A stretch of DNA of 64,000 bases, from positions 1 to 64,000 of the forward strand of contig NZ_FTOC01000003.1 of the NCBI RefSeq assembly GCF_900156645.1, in the 5' to 3' direction. The DNA is from Salimicrobium flavidum (GTDB lineage Bacteria > Bacillota > Bacilli > Bacillales > Halobacillaceae). Position 1 is the first letter of the stretch. Each line of letters starts with the position of its first letter. Shown here piece after piece: positions 1 to 8,428 of this stretch. Both the position numbers and the translations under genes were made by a program. The notes beneath the pieces are model-generated. The model saw nothing but the letters and a program-made list of their open reading frames with translations, was not told the DNA's origin and searched no databases.

Positions 1-270
1 CCTACGGATCCGTATGGAGTGTCGTCCGCCAGCTTAGAAATAAAAAGGAATCCTACGTTAGAGGAAGAAATCAACACATTTCATTGTGGAGAACCCATAA
101 TTAGTAGTTTCTCCTTTTCCTGGTGTTTCAATCAGCAACGCTCTTCTAGGAAGGGACGTCGAAGACATAGCACAACAGTGCTTCCCTTCCAATGATTTCA
201 TTGCTGTCTGTTTAATAACTCAGCTCCTCGTTCAGGTGCAACAACAGAACACCTTTTTCAGTATAGCCAA
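1..270. other. Non-coding start of window
   Basis: No convincing reading frame or RNA gene is seen here. The last part holds a loose inverted pair, CAGGTGCAAC and GAACACC (about 233-258), resembling the motif of the alternating arrays at 5.2 and 38.4 kb but with different spacing. It could act as the 3' end of the GGDEF gene that stops at 271. Confidence 0.4.
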
Positions 271-1791
271 TTAGCTGGAGTGACTTTCCTTTGATGAGTC
301 TTGGTGGAAAACGAAATTGTTCTTACCGAGGTCTTTCGCCTTATACATAGCGATATCGGCATTTTTGAGAAGTTGAACCAGAGAAGTTCCGTCTTCCGGA
401 TACAGACTAACTCCGATGCTTGCTGATATATACGTGGACACCTCATCAAAATCATATTTTTTGTTGAGCACTTCCCCGATTCCGCTGATTTTTGTGTTCA
501 AATACTCCTCATCCTCATAATTGATCACTACTACGAATTCATCCCCGCCGATTCTTGAAAGAATGACCTTGTCTTTTGAAAAATACTCTTTGAGTCGGGT
601 GGAGACTTTCATGAGCAATTTATCCCCGATTTCATGCCCCCATGTGTCATTCACTTGTTTGAATCCGTCCAGGTCGAAGAATAGAATGGCCGTTTTTTTA
701 TCGGAGTTTGCCGCGAATCGAGGAAACTCCTTGTATAGATAAAAACGGTTGGAAACCTGAGTCAACTGATCATAATAGGCCATGTGCAGCGTTTTTTCGT
801 GGTTGGTTTCCAGAGTGCCGAGCATGGAATTGATCGATCTTTCCAGTTCCCTGATTTCTGTGTTCGCTCTGCGTTTGACGGAAACGCGGGAAGTGAAAGT
901 GGCATCGAAGTCGATTTTCTTCATCTGTTTGGCAATCTGACTCACCGGATCGATCGCAAAATATTTAACGATAAAGTAAAACAGTAACGAAAGAGTGCTG
1001 AGCCCGATCGTAACCAACAGCATCTGCACGTAGGAACTTGACAGCATTTCATTATAAAAAGTCCTGCTTCCGGTCACCTCGAGGATCAGCCGCGTTTCTC
1101 CAGGGATATCCCCGATTCGGATCACTCCTGTAAGAGAATTCTCTCCTGTCACTTTGATGGAGGAAGAAAGGGGTTCCGGAGACACAGTCAGGTCGATAGA
1201 TAAGGACTCCCCGATCCGTTGAACATAAGAATCGTTCATCATTCGCCCCATGACCAGCATGCCGGAATCTTCTCCCATAGTGGTGTCACTACGGGCCACT
1301 TCGTGGGTGCTGAGCATCATCATGGTGCCGTTGTTTCTTAGAAAGAATGTATTCTCTCCGCCGCCCCGGAGGCGGATTTCTGAGAGAAGTCTGTCGAGAA
1401 ACGCAGGCTCTATGTCAAGCGCTGTTTCTTTTGCATACTGGTACCCTTTTTGATGAACGACTTCGTAATGCTCGTTCAGAAACATCATATATTGAAGTTG
1501 ATTATTGGTGAAAGTTTCGTCTGCCAGGTTTGATGTTAAATAATTTTCATCTTTGTCATTGATGAAATTGTAGGTGGCATCCCATACAGCCCAATCCCGG
1601 TTGAGACGGAGCAGGCTATCTTTCTCCATTTCAATGTAATTTTCCACTCGGGTGATATCCTCCTCGAGGGACCTCTGGTCGTACTTATGCGCTTCCTCAA
1701 GTAGCTGTGGTCTGATGATGAAAAAGAGGAGGGACAGGAACAATCCTATGAATATAATGAGAATGATGAACGTCTGTGTTTGTATTTTCAT
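271..1791 (-). CDS. Membrane-bound diguanylate cyclase (CHASE4-HAMP-GGDEF)
   Basis: Probably makes cyclic di-GMP from two GTP in response to an extracellular cue. One membrane segment lies at about residues 7-26, then an external region with the CHASE4-like start DWAVWDATYNF (residues 60-250). A second membrane segment follows (about 255-275), then a HAMP-like linker and a C-terminal GGDEF domain with intact GGDEF at about residue 415. The usual RxxD inhibitory site before GGDEF is absent, so product inhibition may be weak. The ATG at 1791 is preferred over an in-frame GTG at 1800 because AGGTG lies 6 bases upstream of it. It is monocistronic and divergent from the nuclease gene. The ligand of the sensor domain is unknown. 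Two more GGDEF proteins occur in the window (50.3 and 60.3 kb). Confidence 0.88.
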   Translation of the reverse strand: MKIQTQTFIILIIFIGLFLSLLFFIIRPQLLEEAHKYDQRSLEEDITRVENYIEMEKDSLLRLNRDWAVWDATYNFINDKDENYLTSNLADETFTNNQLQYMMFLNEHYEVVHQKGYQYAKETALDIEPAFLDRLLSEIRLRGGGENTFFLRNNGTMMMLSTHEVARSDTTMGEDSGMLVMGRMMNDSYVQRIGESLSIDLTVSPEPLSSSIKVTGENSLTGVIRIGDIPGETRLILEVTGSRTFYNEMLSSSYVQMLLVTIGLSTLSLLFYFIVKYFAIDPVSQIAKQMKKIDFDATFTSRVSVKRRANTEIRELERSINSMLGTLETNHEKTLHMAYYDQLTQVSNRFYLYKEFPRFAANSDKKTAILFFDLDGFKQVNDTWGHEIGDKLLMKVSTRLKEYFSKDKVILSRIGGDEFVVVINYEDEEYLNTKISGIGEVLNKKYDFDEVSTYISASIGVSLYPEDGTSLVQLLKNADIAMYKAKDLGKNNFVFHQDSSKESHSS

Positions 1792-2003
1792 GCGGAGCAC
1801 CTACTTTTTTGTTCTTTCTTATGTATCGGTTCATTTTTCTCGATAATGAGGGATATCCTGAAGGAAAGTTGATTGTAAATACTTGTGAAATATATCTGGC
1901 AAGTATGTTGGCAAATGTCCGCATAAAAGTCTCTCAGGTCCGATGAAACAGCAACCAGGTACGTATACCCGTTTTCCCGTGATCAGAAATGAGTGAACAT
2001 TCA

Positions 2004-2032
2004 TTGAAAGCCTTTTCATAGTTCGTTATAAT
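2004..2032 (+). promoter_or_regulatory. Sigma-A promoter of the secreted nuclease
   Basis: TTGAAA (2004-2009), a 17-base spacer and a perfect TATAAT (2027-2032) lie about 40 bases before the start codon. The ribosome site GAGGAGAGG (2060-2068) follows. Confidence 0.85.
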
Positions 2033-2072
2033 AGAGGTCAGACTTTTAATTTACAAAAAGAGGAGAGGTTCG

Positions 2073-5003
2073 ATGAGGAAAGTACCAGGAAAAGTTCTTG
2101 CTACTAGTGTCATCGTTGCGGCAGCTATCGCGCCGGCAGCAGTTCAGGCGGACGAGGAAGGGGTAGAAATTACGTCCATCGTTTTTGATAATGATGGTAG
2201 TTGGACGAGTGTCAGCTATGAGGATTTCGCCAGAGCTATGCTCGACGGCGAAGGCAGTGATCTTTATGAGCATATCACGAATCATGATATCGCCGGGATA
2301 GGCGTTGATGGTGATTCGATCGTCAAGTATGACCCTTATGTCACAGCACTTCTCGATTCTGATGAAGAGGCGGATCATGTACTGAAGAATCTCGCTGAAG
2401 CAGGGGATGACGTTTTTACGGAGGAGGATGAAGAATACATCATCCCGTGGGAGGAAGACATGCGTGCCCCGCACGACATCCAGGGGGCTGGACACTTCTC
2501 TCCGTATGAAGGAGATACGATGAGTAAGGTGCAAGGTGTAGTCACACACAATCTCGACCGCGGCTATTTTCCGAAAGGGTTCTACATACAGTCGCTGGAA
2601 CAGGACGGGGATATCGGAACTTCGGAAGGGCTTTTCGTCGTGTCCGATAAAGAATTCGAACCGGGTACCGTCGTTTCAGTAAATGGGATGGTAGAGGAAA
2701 GAAAACCGGACTTACCCGATTACATGAGTACGGAAAATGAACTCACGACGACGCAGATTGTGGCTTCTGACATAACGGAAACCGGCATTGCCGATGTCCC
2801 GGCCCCTGTAACGATCGGGGAAGATCGCCCGCAGCCGAGTGTAATCGATGACGACAACCGTACGACGTTCGATGCACAAGACGATGCCCTCGACTACTAC
2901 GAAAGTATGGAAGGGATGCGTGTCGATATGGAAACTCCGACCGTCTCCTCTCCGATCGACCATAATGAAGTGACGGTGCTGCCGGAAGGAGCGGATGATG
3001 TGCCCCGGACGAAAGCGGGTGGTGCTCTTCTCCAGGAGGATGATGTGAATCCGGAGCGGGTGATTGTGGACCTGGAAGGCTATGCGAGCACGGCTACGTA
3101 TCCGGCGACTGTAGGGGATCAGTATGAAGGGTCGATTACAGGTATCGTCGACTATGATTTCAGTAATTTCCAGGTACTCGCAACAGAAGCGCCACCGGAG
3201 CTCGATCAGCAGGATTATGAGCCTTCTTCCACGGAACTCGACCGTGCTTCAGAGAAATTGAACGTGGCTACGTACAACATCGAGAATTTCACACCGGATG
3301 ATGCCGGACAGAAAGCGAATAAAATTGCTGATTCCATAGCCAAGAACATGAAACAGCCGGATGTCATCGGTCTGGTCGAAGTGCAGGACAACAATGGCGC
3401 CACGGACGATGGTACGGTTTCTGCAGAGCAGAGTGCCCAGGTGTTGATCGATGCGATCGAGAGCGCCGGTGGACCGACGTACGAATATACGGATATCCCT
3501 CCTGTCGATAATGCAGAAGGCGGAGAGCCGGGCGGGAATATCCGGGTCGGATTCCTGTATAACCCGGACCGTGTATCCCTGAAGGATGGAGCGGACAAAG
3601 GCGGAAGTGAAGAAGCGGTCGCTTATGAAAACGGGGATCTGACCTTGAACCCGGGACGTGTTTCCCCGAACAGTGAAGCTCTTGAAGGGGTGCGCATCCC
3701 TCTGGCAGCGGAATTCACTTTCCAGGGAGAAGACGTCATCGTCGTAGCGAACCACTTCAACTCCAAGGGTGATGACAGTGCCCTTTACGGCCTGACCCAA
3801 CCACCGATAAAGGCCTCGGAAGAACAGCGTCACGCGGTTGCTGAAGAAGTGAACGGATTCGTCGACGGCATTCTCGAAGACGATCCGGATGCGAACGTCG
3901 TCGTCCTCGGGGACATGAACGACTTCCAGTTCTCGGAGACCCTCGATATTCTGAAGGGCGACGATATGACGAATATGATCGAAACACTACCGGAAGACGA
4001 GCAGTACACGTACAACTATACAGGGAATTCGCAGGTACTTGACCATATCCTCGTCAACAACAGCCTGGCAGGTTCCACGACAGCGGATATCCTGAACATC
4101 AACTCCGACTTTTCCGCGGTGGAAGGCCGGGCGAGTGACCATGACCCTGTCCTTGCTCAGATCGATTTCGGGCTCGACGGATGGACGGCAGAAGAAGCGG
4201 TGGCTTATATGAGAGAAAATCTCGATATCGGCTATGCGGCCGGCGATGACATGGAAGCTGTGACCCGCGATATCGTTCTTCCGACAGAAGGGTTTGATGG
4301 CACAAGCATTTCCTGGAGTTCGGATCACGGTGATGTCATTTCGGACGACGGAACGGTTACCCGTCCTGAAGCAGGCGAGGAAAATGAAGAGGTGATGCTG
4401 ACAGCGACGATCAAAAACGGAGACGAAATGGTGACGAAAGACATGACGTTCACCGTCCTCGCGGAAACGCCTCCTGTTGACATCACGGAAGCCCGGACCC
4501 TCGATAGTGGTGTGCAAACGAAAGTGAGAGGAGAGATCACTGCGATTAATGGAAGCAACTACTACATTCAGGACGATACGGACGGCATCGTCATCTATGA
4601 TGAAAAGGGGAATATTGATGCCGAGGTCGGTGACGTGATTGAAATGACTGGCGAAAAGGGTGCCCATTACGGTCAGGAACAGATCACGCTCTCTGAAGCT
4701 TCTAACGTAACAGTGACGCAAACCGGTGTATCAGAAGTGACTCCGCAGGACGTGAGCGGAGCGGATATCGGAGAAGCGATGGAAGCCGAGCTCGTGACGC
4801 TTTCTGATGTAACTGTGACAGGTGCACGCGAATACGGTGAATTTACGGTGGAAGACGATGCAGGAAACGAATTCATTCTCGATAATGAGTTCATGGATCT
4901 TTCTGTACAGGTCGGTGATACGTTGGATAGCGTGACCGGCGTTGTCGTGTATACATTCGACGAGCATAAAGTGGCACCACGCACAGAAGACGACGTACAA
5001 TAA
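2073..5003 (+). CDS. Large secreted nuclease (endonuclease/exonuclease/phosphatase fold)
   Basis: Predicted extracellular DNase or nucleotide-degrading enzyme. A signal peptide spans residues 1-26 with cleavage after AAVQA. Residues about 120-290 look like an OB-fold nucleic-acid-binding region. The catalytic domain (about 396-687) shows the family motifs: YNIENF, a metal-binding E in LVEVQ, NHFNSK, LGDMNDF and the terminal SDHDP. Residues 695-800 resemble an atrophied bacterial Ig domain (SWSSDHGDVISDDGTV). Residues 810-976 look like a second OB-fold (YYIQDDTDGIVIYDE). No LPXTG or membrane anchor is seen, so release to the medium is likely. The protein is extremely acidic, fitting a salty habitat. 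Likely roles are phosphate or nucleoside scavenging or remodelling of DNA in biofilm. Overall architecture resembles ExeM/YhcR-type nucleases. Confidence 0.88.
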   Translation: MRKVPGKVLATSVIVAAAIAPAAVQADEEGVEITSIVFDNDGSWTSVSYEDFARAMLDGEGSDLYEHITNHDIAGIGVDGDSIVKYDPYVTALLDSDEEADHVLKNLAEAGDDVFTEEDEEYIIPWEEDMRAPHDIQGAGHFSPYEGDTMSKVQGVVTHNLDRGYFPKGFYIQSLEQDGDIGTSEGLFVVSDKEFEPGTVVSVNGMVEERKPDLPDYMSTENELTTTQIVASDITETGIADVPAPVTIGEDRPQPSVIDDDNRTTFDAQDDALDYYESMEGMRVDMETPTVSSPIDHNEVTVLPEGADDVPRTKAGGALLQEDDVNPERVIVDLEGYASTATYPATVGDQYEGSITGIVDYDFSNFQVLATEAPPELDQQDYEPSSTELDRASEKLNVATYNIENFTPDDAGQKANKIADSIAKNMKQPDVIGLVEVQDNNGATDDGTVSAEQSAQVLIDAIESAGGPTYEYTDIPPVDNAEGGEPGGNIRVGFLYNPDRVSLKDGADKGGSEEAVAYENGDLTLNPGRVSPNSEALEGVRIPLAAEFTFQGEDVIVVANHFNSKGDDSALYGLTQPPIKASEEQRHAVAEEVNGFVDGILEDDPDANVVVLGDMNDFQFSETLDILKGDDMTNMIETLPEDEQYTYNYTGNSQVLDHILVNNSLAGSTTADILNINSDFSAVEGRASDHDPVLAQIDFGLDGWTAEEAVAYMRENLDIGYAAGDDMEAVTRDIVLPTEGFDGTSISWSSDHGDVISDDGTVTRPEAGEENEEVMLTATIKNGDEMVTKDMTFTVLAETPPVDITEARTLDSGVQTKVRGEITAINGSNYYIQDDTDGIVIYDEKGNIDAEVGDVIEMTGEKGAHYGQEQITLSEASNVTVTQTGVSEVTPQDVSGADIGEAMEAELVTLSDVTVTGAREYGEFTVEDDAGNEFILDNEFMDLSVQVGDTLDSVTGVVVYTFDEHKVAPRTEDDVQ

Positions 5004-5023
5004 ACGGATGCTTTATGAGTATC

Positions 5024-5062
5024 GACCCCCGAATCAATTCGTTGATTCGGGGGTCTTTTTTT
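5024..5062 (+). terminator. Rho-independent terminator of nuclease gene
   Basis: A perfect 14-bp stem (5024-5037 with 5042-5055), a TTCG loop and seven T residues. Confidence 0.95.
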
Positions 5063-5199
5063 GACCAGATAGATGTGAAAGGAGTGGTTTATGAGTTTCG
5101 GAAAGACTTCTGTGTAGCTTCATCTTAGTGAGGGAAGGGAGCAGAATTTCCGCTGATTCAATAGGTTCTGACATTTTCGGAACAAACATAGAGTTTATA

Positions 5200-5341
5200 G
5201 CTTGTTCACCAGGCTTTTGTTGTATTGAGCACCTTATTTTTTTATAAATGGAGGTGTTCGGAAACAACAAGGAGGTCTGAGTACGGCATAACCCATTTTT
5301 ATGAGGTGCTCACACAGGAATCACTCTCCTGAGCACCTCAT
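5200..5341. repeat. Alternating-orientation array of TGAGCACC motif (copy 1)
   Basis: Motif units alternate in orientation at near-constant spacing: a degenerate reverse unit (about 5200), forward TGAGCACCTTA (5226), reverse AGGTGTTCG (5252), degenerate forward TGAGTACG (5278), reverse AGGTGCTCA (5304) and forward TGAGCACCTCA (5330). Steps are about 26 bp. The last two units form a perfect 12-bp inverted repeat (5301-5312 with 5330-5341) around a 17-base loop. No gene is seen in 5063-5356. A sister array lies at 38421-38557. Confidence 0.75.
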
Positions 5342-5355
5342 AATTCGATTCATAA

Positions 5356-5381
5356 GAAAAAGCGTAGAGAAATCTCTACGC
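5356..5381 (-). terminator. Terminator of the small gene at 5.5-5.9 kb
   Basis: A perfect 9-bp hairpin (5362-5370 with 5373-5381) with a two-base apparent loop. Read on the minus strand it is followed by a T-rich tract (5361-5357). Confidence 0.75.
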
Positions 5382-5527
5382 CTTGAGGTATGCATCTATG
5401 TAAGATGTGGTTCTGCTGGTGTCTCCTCGCATCAGGTGAACTATTAAATGAATGAGTGGACAGGTACCAGGCAGGGAAAACAAACGGCGGTACTATCAGA
5501 AAACAATCAGCATCACAGACAGATCAT

Positions 5528-5860
5528 TCAAGAATGGAACGCGACAGGAGTGGACGGGCGCATAGGTTCTTGTTCTTCGACGACTTCCTGAACGGCTGGA
5601 ACAGCGGGTTTCCGGACGATTGATGCGGAACGGGAAGGAAATTGCACCGTCTTCTTCTTCGTTCTTTCAGTTACCGGTTCGTGTTGCTGGATGATACGAA
5701 GGTCTGCGGTGTAATCCTCTCCGTTCTTCCAGGCTTCGACGTAACATTCGAAGGACAATCTCGGTTCCGGAATGTCTTTCGGTTCCGGCTCCCCGTAAGT
5801 ATGATAGATGAATGCTTTTGCCAGCTTATCCAAATGTTCGTCCGTCAGTGTTTTTCTCAT
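5528..5860 (-). CDS. Hypothetical 110-residue protein
   Basis: I do not recognise this protein. The first half (about 1-65) looks folded, with the pattern LDKLAKAFIYHTYGEPEPKD followed by FECYVEAWKNGEDY. The second half is basic then proline-rich and probably disordered. No membrane segment or signal peptide is seen. Support for a real gene is a strong ribosome site (GGAAGGGG, 7 bases before ATG) and a minus-strand terminator about 150 bases downstream. It stands alone between the nuclease and an AraC regulator. Confidence 0.65.
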   Translation of the reverse strand: MRKTLTDEHLDKLAKAFIYHTYGEPEPKDIPEPRLSFECYVEAWKNGEDYTADLRIIQQHEPVTERTKKKTVQFPSRSASIVRKPAVPAVQEVVEEQEPMRPSTPVAFHS

Positions 5861-6038
5861 ACATATACCCCTTCCTATTTTTACCCTCTCCCTGATACCT
5901 GTACTTCTTAATCGTATACCCGTTCGTTTTATAGATAAACACTTATTTACAATTTAGTGGGGATTCAATCTCAGAATTGTAAAAATATGCAGAACTTAAA
6001 AAAGGATGAACGGCAGCGGATAATATGCGAACACACGA

Positions 6039-6075
6039 AATACACCTCTTCCGGGGCTCCTGGAAGAGGTGTATT
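6039..6075 (-). terminator. Hairpin at the end of the first AraC gene
   Basis: A 14-bp inverted repeat (6039-6052 with 6062-6075) overlaps the stop codon of the AraC gene. On the minus strand it ends in TTT followed by mixed bases, so it is a plausible but weak terminator. Confidence 0.5.
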
Positions 6076-6814
6076 ATATGCCGTTGCTTTTACGGTACTT
6101 CAAGGGAGTCGTTCCCATGATCTCCTTGAACTTCCTTCCATATGTCGTTATGGAAGAATATCCGTATTCTTTAGCGATTTGCTGGACAGGGTGGTTCGTA
6201 AACTTGAGATGATCGAGAGAGGCTTCGATTTTCACTTTATGGATATAAGTGATGAGCGTCATTTCCATCTCTTTCTGAAAAATGGAGGAAAGGTACGGCG
6301 AAGAAATATTCAACTTTTTCGCTATCGTATTCAAGCTTAAGTCAGGAGACTTCACCTGAGAATGGATGAGACGGACGCATTTAGCGACATGCGGATTGGA
6401 AATGTTATCGAACTCTTCCATTCCGGAAGCGTAAAGGGCTAACATTTTGTCGGTAAGGAAGTGGGCTCCCGCATTGAACTGTGAAGCTTCCATATCGTCG
6501 ATGGCAGCCAACAGGGAAAAGATCTGCGCCATCGTCATCGGGGTATAGCGCTGGATGTTCGCCTGGAGACTTGCAGCTATGATAATACTTTTCCAATAGA
6601 ATTGAACTTTTTCCCATTCCTGTCCGGTAAGGGTATCCTCGTGCGGCTCTTCGGATAAAAGGAAGATGCGCAGCAACGTTTCCCTGTCTTTGATCATCAG
6701 CAATCTGTAGATACTCTGGACATCTGCGATCTGGTAGTGACCGACATCCATGCTGTTCATCGTACTGATGTTTCTATCGAGATGCTTCAAGTATAACTGT
6801 TCCGAGGATTCCAA
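6074..6814 (-). CDS. AraC-family transcriptional regulator (paralogue 1)
   Basis: A 246-residue DNA-binding regulator. The C-terminal 100 residues form the double helix-turn-helix of the AraC family: LSLNTIAKKLNISSPYLSSIF, then IQQIAKEYGYSS-type second helix pair and the ending GTTPLKYRK. The N-terminal 140 residues are all-helical, lack a cupin and match the N-terminus of the regulator at 37.3-38.0 kb, so these are full-length paralogues. The start is TTG at 6814, with AAAGAGG about 8 bases upstream. It is divergent from the symporter/amidohydrolase genes and probably controls them; a tandem 10-bp repeat at 6971-6990 is a candidate binding site. The effector is unknown. Confidence 0.85.
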   Translation of the reverse strand: MESSEQLYLKHLDRNISTMNSMDVGHYQIADVQSIYRLLMIKDRETLLRIFLLSEEPHEDTLTGQEWEKVQFYWKSIIIAASLQANIQRYTPMTMAQIFSLLAAIDDMEASQFNAGAHFLTDKMLALYASGMEEFDNISNPHVAKCVRLIHSQVKSPDLSLNTIAKKLNISSPYLSSIFQKEMEMTLITYIHKVKIEASLDHLKFTNHPVQQIAKEYGYSSITTYGRKFKEIMGTTPLKYRKSNGI

Positions 6815-6970
6815 AAGAATCGCCTCTTTCTACGGTGAGATATCTGTATTACTATAGTAACCGAAAACTTTATGGGTGAAAATAGTTTCAGGTCTTTTTG
6901 TTCATTCATGTGCAAAAAATTGAATATAGATAGGGCTATTTATGATTCAAGGACTGAGAAAGAGAGAATG

Positions 6971-6990
6971 TACCGAACTGTACTGAACTG
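6971..6990. promoter_or_regulatory. Tandem 10-bp direct repeat, candidate AraC site
   Basis: TACCGAACTG is followed directly by TACTGAACTG (one mismatch), so the halves lie one helical turn apart as AraC-type proteins prefer. The repeat lies about 45-65 bases upstream of the TATAAT at 7034-7039. Confidence 0.5.
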
Positions 6991-7033
6991 TCAAGGTGTG
7001 TTAAAATTCCGAATAATCAGTTGAAATGTAGCT

Positions 7034-7039
7034 TATAAT
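7034..7039 (+). promoter_or_regulatory. -10 element of the symporter/amidohydrolase operon
   Basis: A perfect TATAAT without a recognisable -35 box at the proper distance, as expected of an activator-dependent promoter. Confidence 0.55.
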
Positions 7040-7083
7040 AGTTGTTTTGCATTCTAGGTGAATCATTCAGAGGAGGATATCCA

Positions 7084-8416
7084 TTGGGTTGGTATTTGGC
7101 TTATATCATCATTTATTTTTCATTCATGTTCATTTTAGGTACATATTATTTCATGAAAGTGAAATCGTCGAAAGACTACCTGATCGCAGGCTGGAATATG
7201 GGCTTCTGGTCGATCGTCGGGACGATCGTCAGTACGTTCTGCGGAGCCGCTGTATTCATCGGATGGGTCGGTATGGGTTTTTCCGTGGGGATATCGGGAT
7301 ACTTCCAATTTGCACTCCCGGCTGTACTGTTCAGTGTGTTTCTCATTCTCGTTTTTGCGAAGCCGCTCCGCAGGCAGAGACTGTTCACACTCGCGGACTT
7401 GTTCAGTGAGCGCTTCGGGACGAGGACAGGGATTCTGCCTTCCGTACTCTCTGCGATCATTTATTCCGTACCTACGTTATCGCTGCAGATGGTCGGTATG
7501 ACGACCGTCTTCACGATTGCGTTCGGTTTAGAAGTGACGACAGGACTGATCCTGGCATTCGTTCTGATTCTCGGGTTTACGATTCTTGGTGGGCTGCCTG
7601 CTACGATCATTACAGACGCGATCCAGAGTATCATCGTCATCGTTGGAATCGTCGCTTTGTTCATCGCCAGTCTTATCTACGGGGGTGGTATCGGGAACAT
7701 TCTTTCCAATACGGCTCCGGAGTACCTGACACCTACAGGACCGGACGGACTCGGGGCTGTTCTGCTTTTCGCATTGTCGGTCGGACCTTTCCATCTTCCC
7801 TTATTCGATCGGAGTCATCGCGAGGAACTATGTCCCTTCAGATATGGATCCCGATCTCATCTTCTCTTATGTGACGGATGAAATGATGCCATCGTATCTC
7901 GGTGGTATCGTGCTTGTCGGTCTGCTGGCGGCACTGATGACCGGAGCGACGTCCTTCATTCTTCAGGGGAGCTCCAATTTGACGGTCGATCTGTACCAGC
8001 ATCTGATCAATCCGGATGCCTCCGAGAAGAAGATGATGTTCGCTTCCCGTCTGACCGTAGCGATCATTTCCGTGCTCGGTCTGATTGTCGCGTTCAACGT
8101 GACAGACATTGTCAGCTTCTATCAATGGGCCCTGCGTCTATCTGCGGCGACGCTCGTCTTTCCGTTTCTTGCGATCATGTTTTGGCGAAGGGTTACAAGA
8201 ATCGCGGTGGAGAGCAGTATACTCATCGCTGCAGCTGCAACGCTCGCATATCCGTACCTTGGCGTACCGATCGACCATACGATTTTCGGTCTATCGATTT
8301 CCCTTCTTAGTGTGATCATCGTCAGTCTGTTGACCTCCCACGCTTCCACGGAACAGGTGAAGGCTGTATACTGGGAAAATCTTAAATCTTCCGAGCGTAA
8401 AAAAGTCGGAGAATAG
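7084..8416 (+). pseudogene. Sodium:solute symporter, internally deleted and frameshifted
   Basis: A member of the SSS family of sodium-coupled permeases, probably non-functional as read. The first part (frame from TTG 7084, with AGGAGG 7 bases upstream) covers about TM1-TM6 and reaches LFALSVGPF at about 7785. The second part continues in another frame from about 7790, reading FPYSIGVIARNYVP and on to the stop at 8416. Family members normally have some 40-50 residues between GPF and PYSIGVIAR (a signature such as WQSTWQR is missing here). The joined length of about 444 residues is short for a family near 480-500. The sequence therefore suggests a deletion of about 130 bp that also shifted frame. 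The downstream amidohydrolase follows after only 12 bases, so the operon appears otherwise intact. An assembly error is possible. Confidence 0.75.
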
Positions 8417-8428
8417 GAGAGAGTGACA

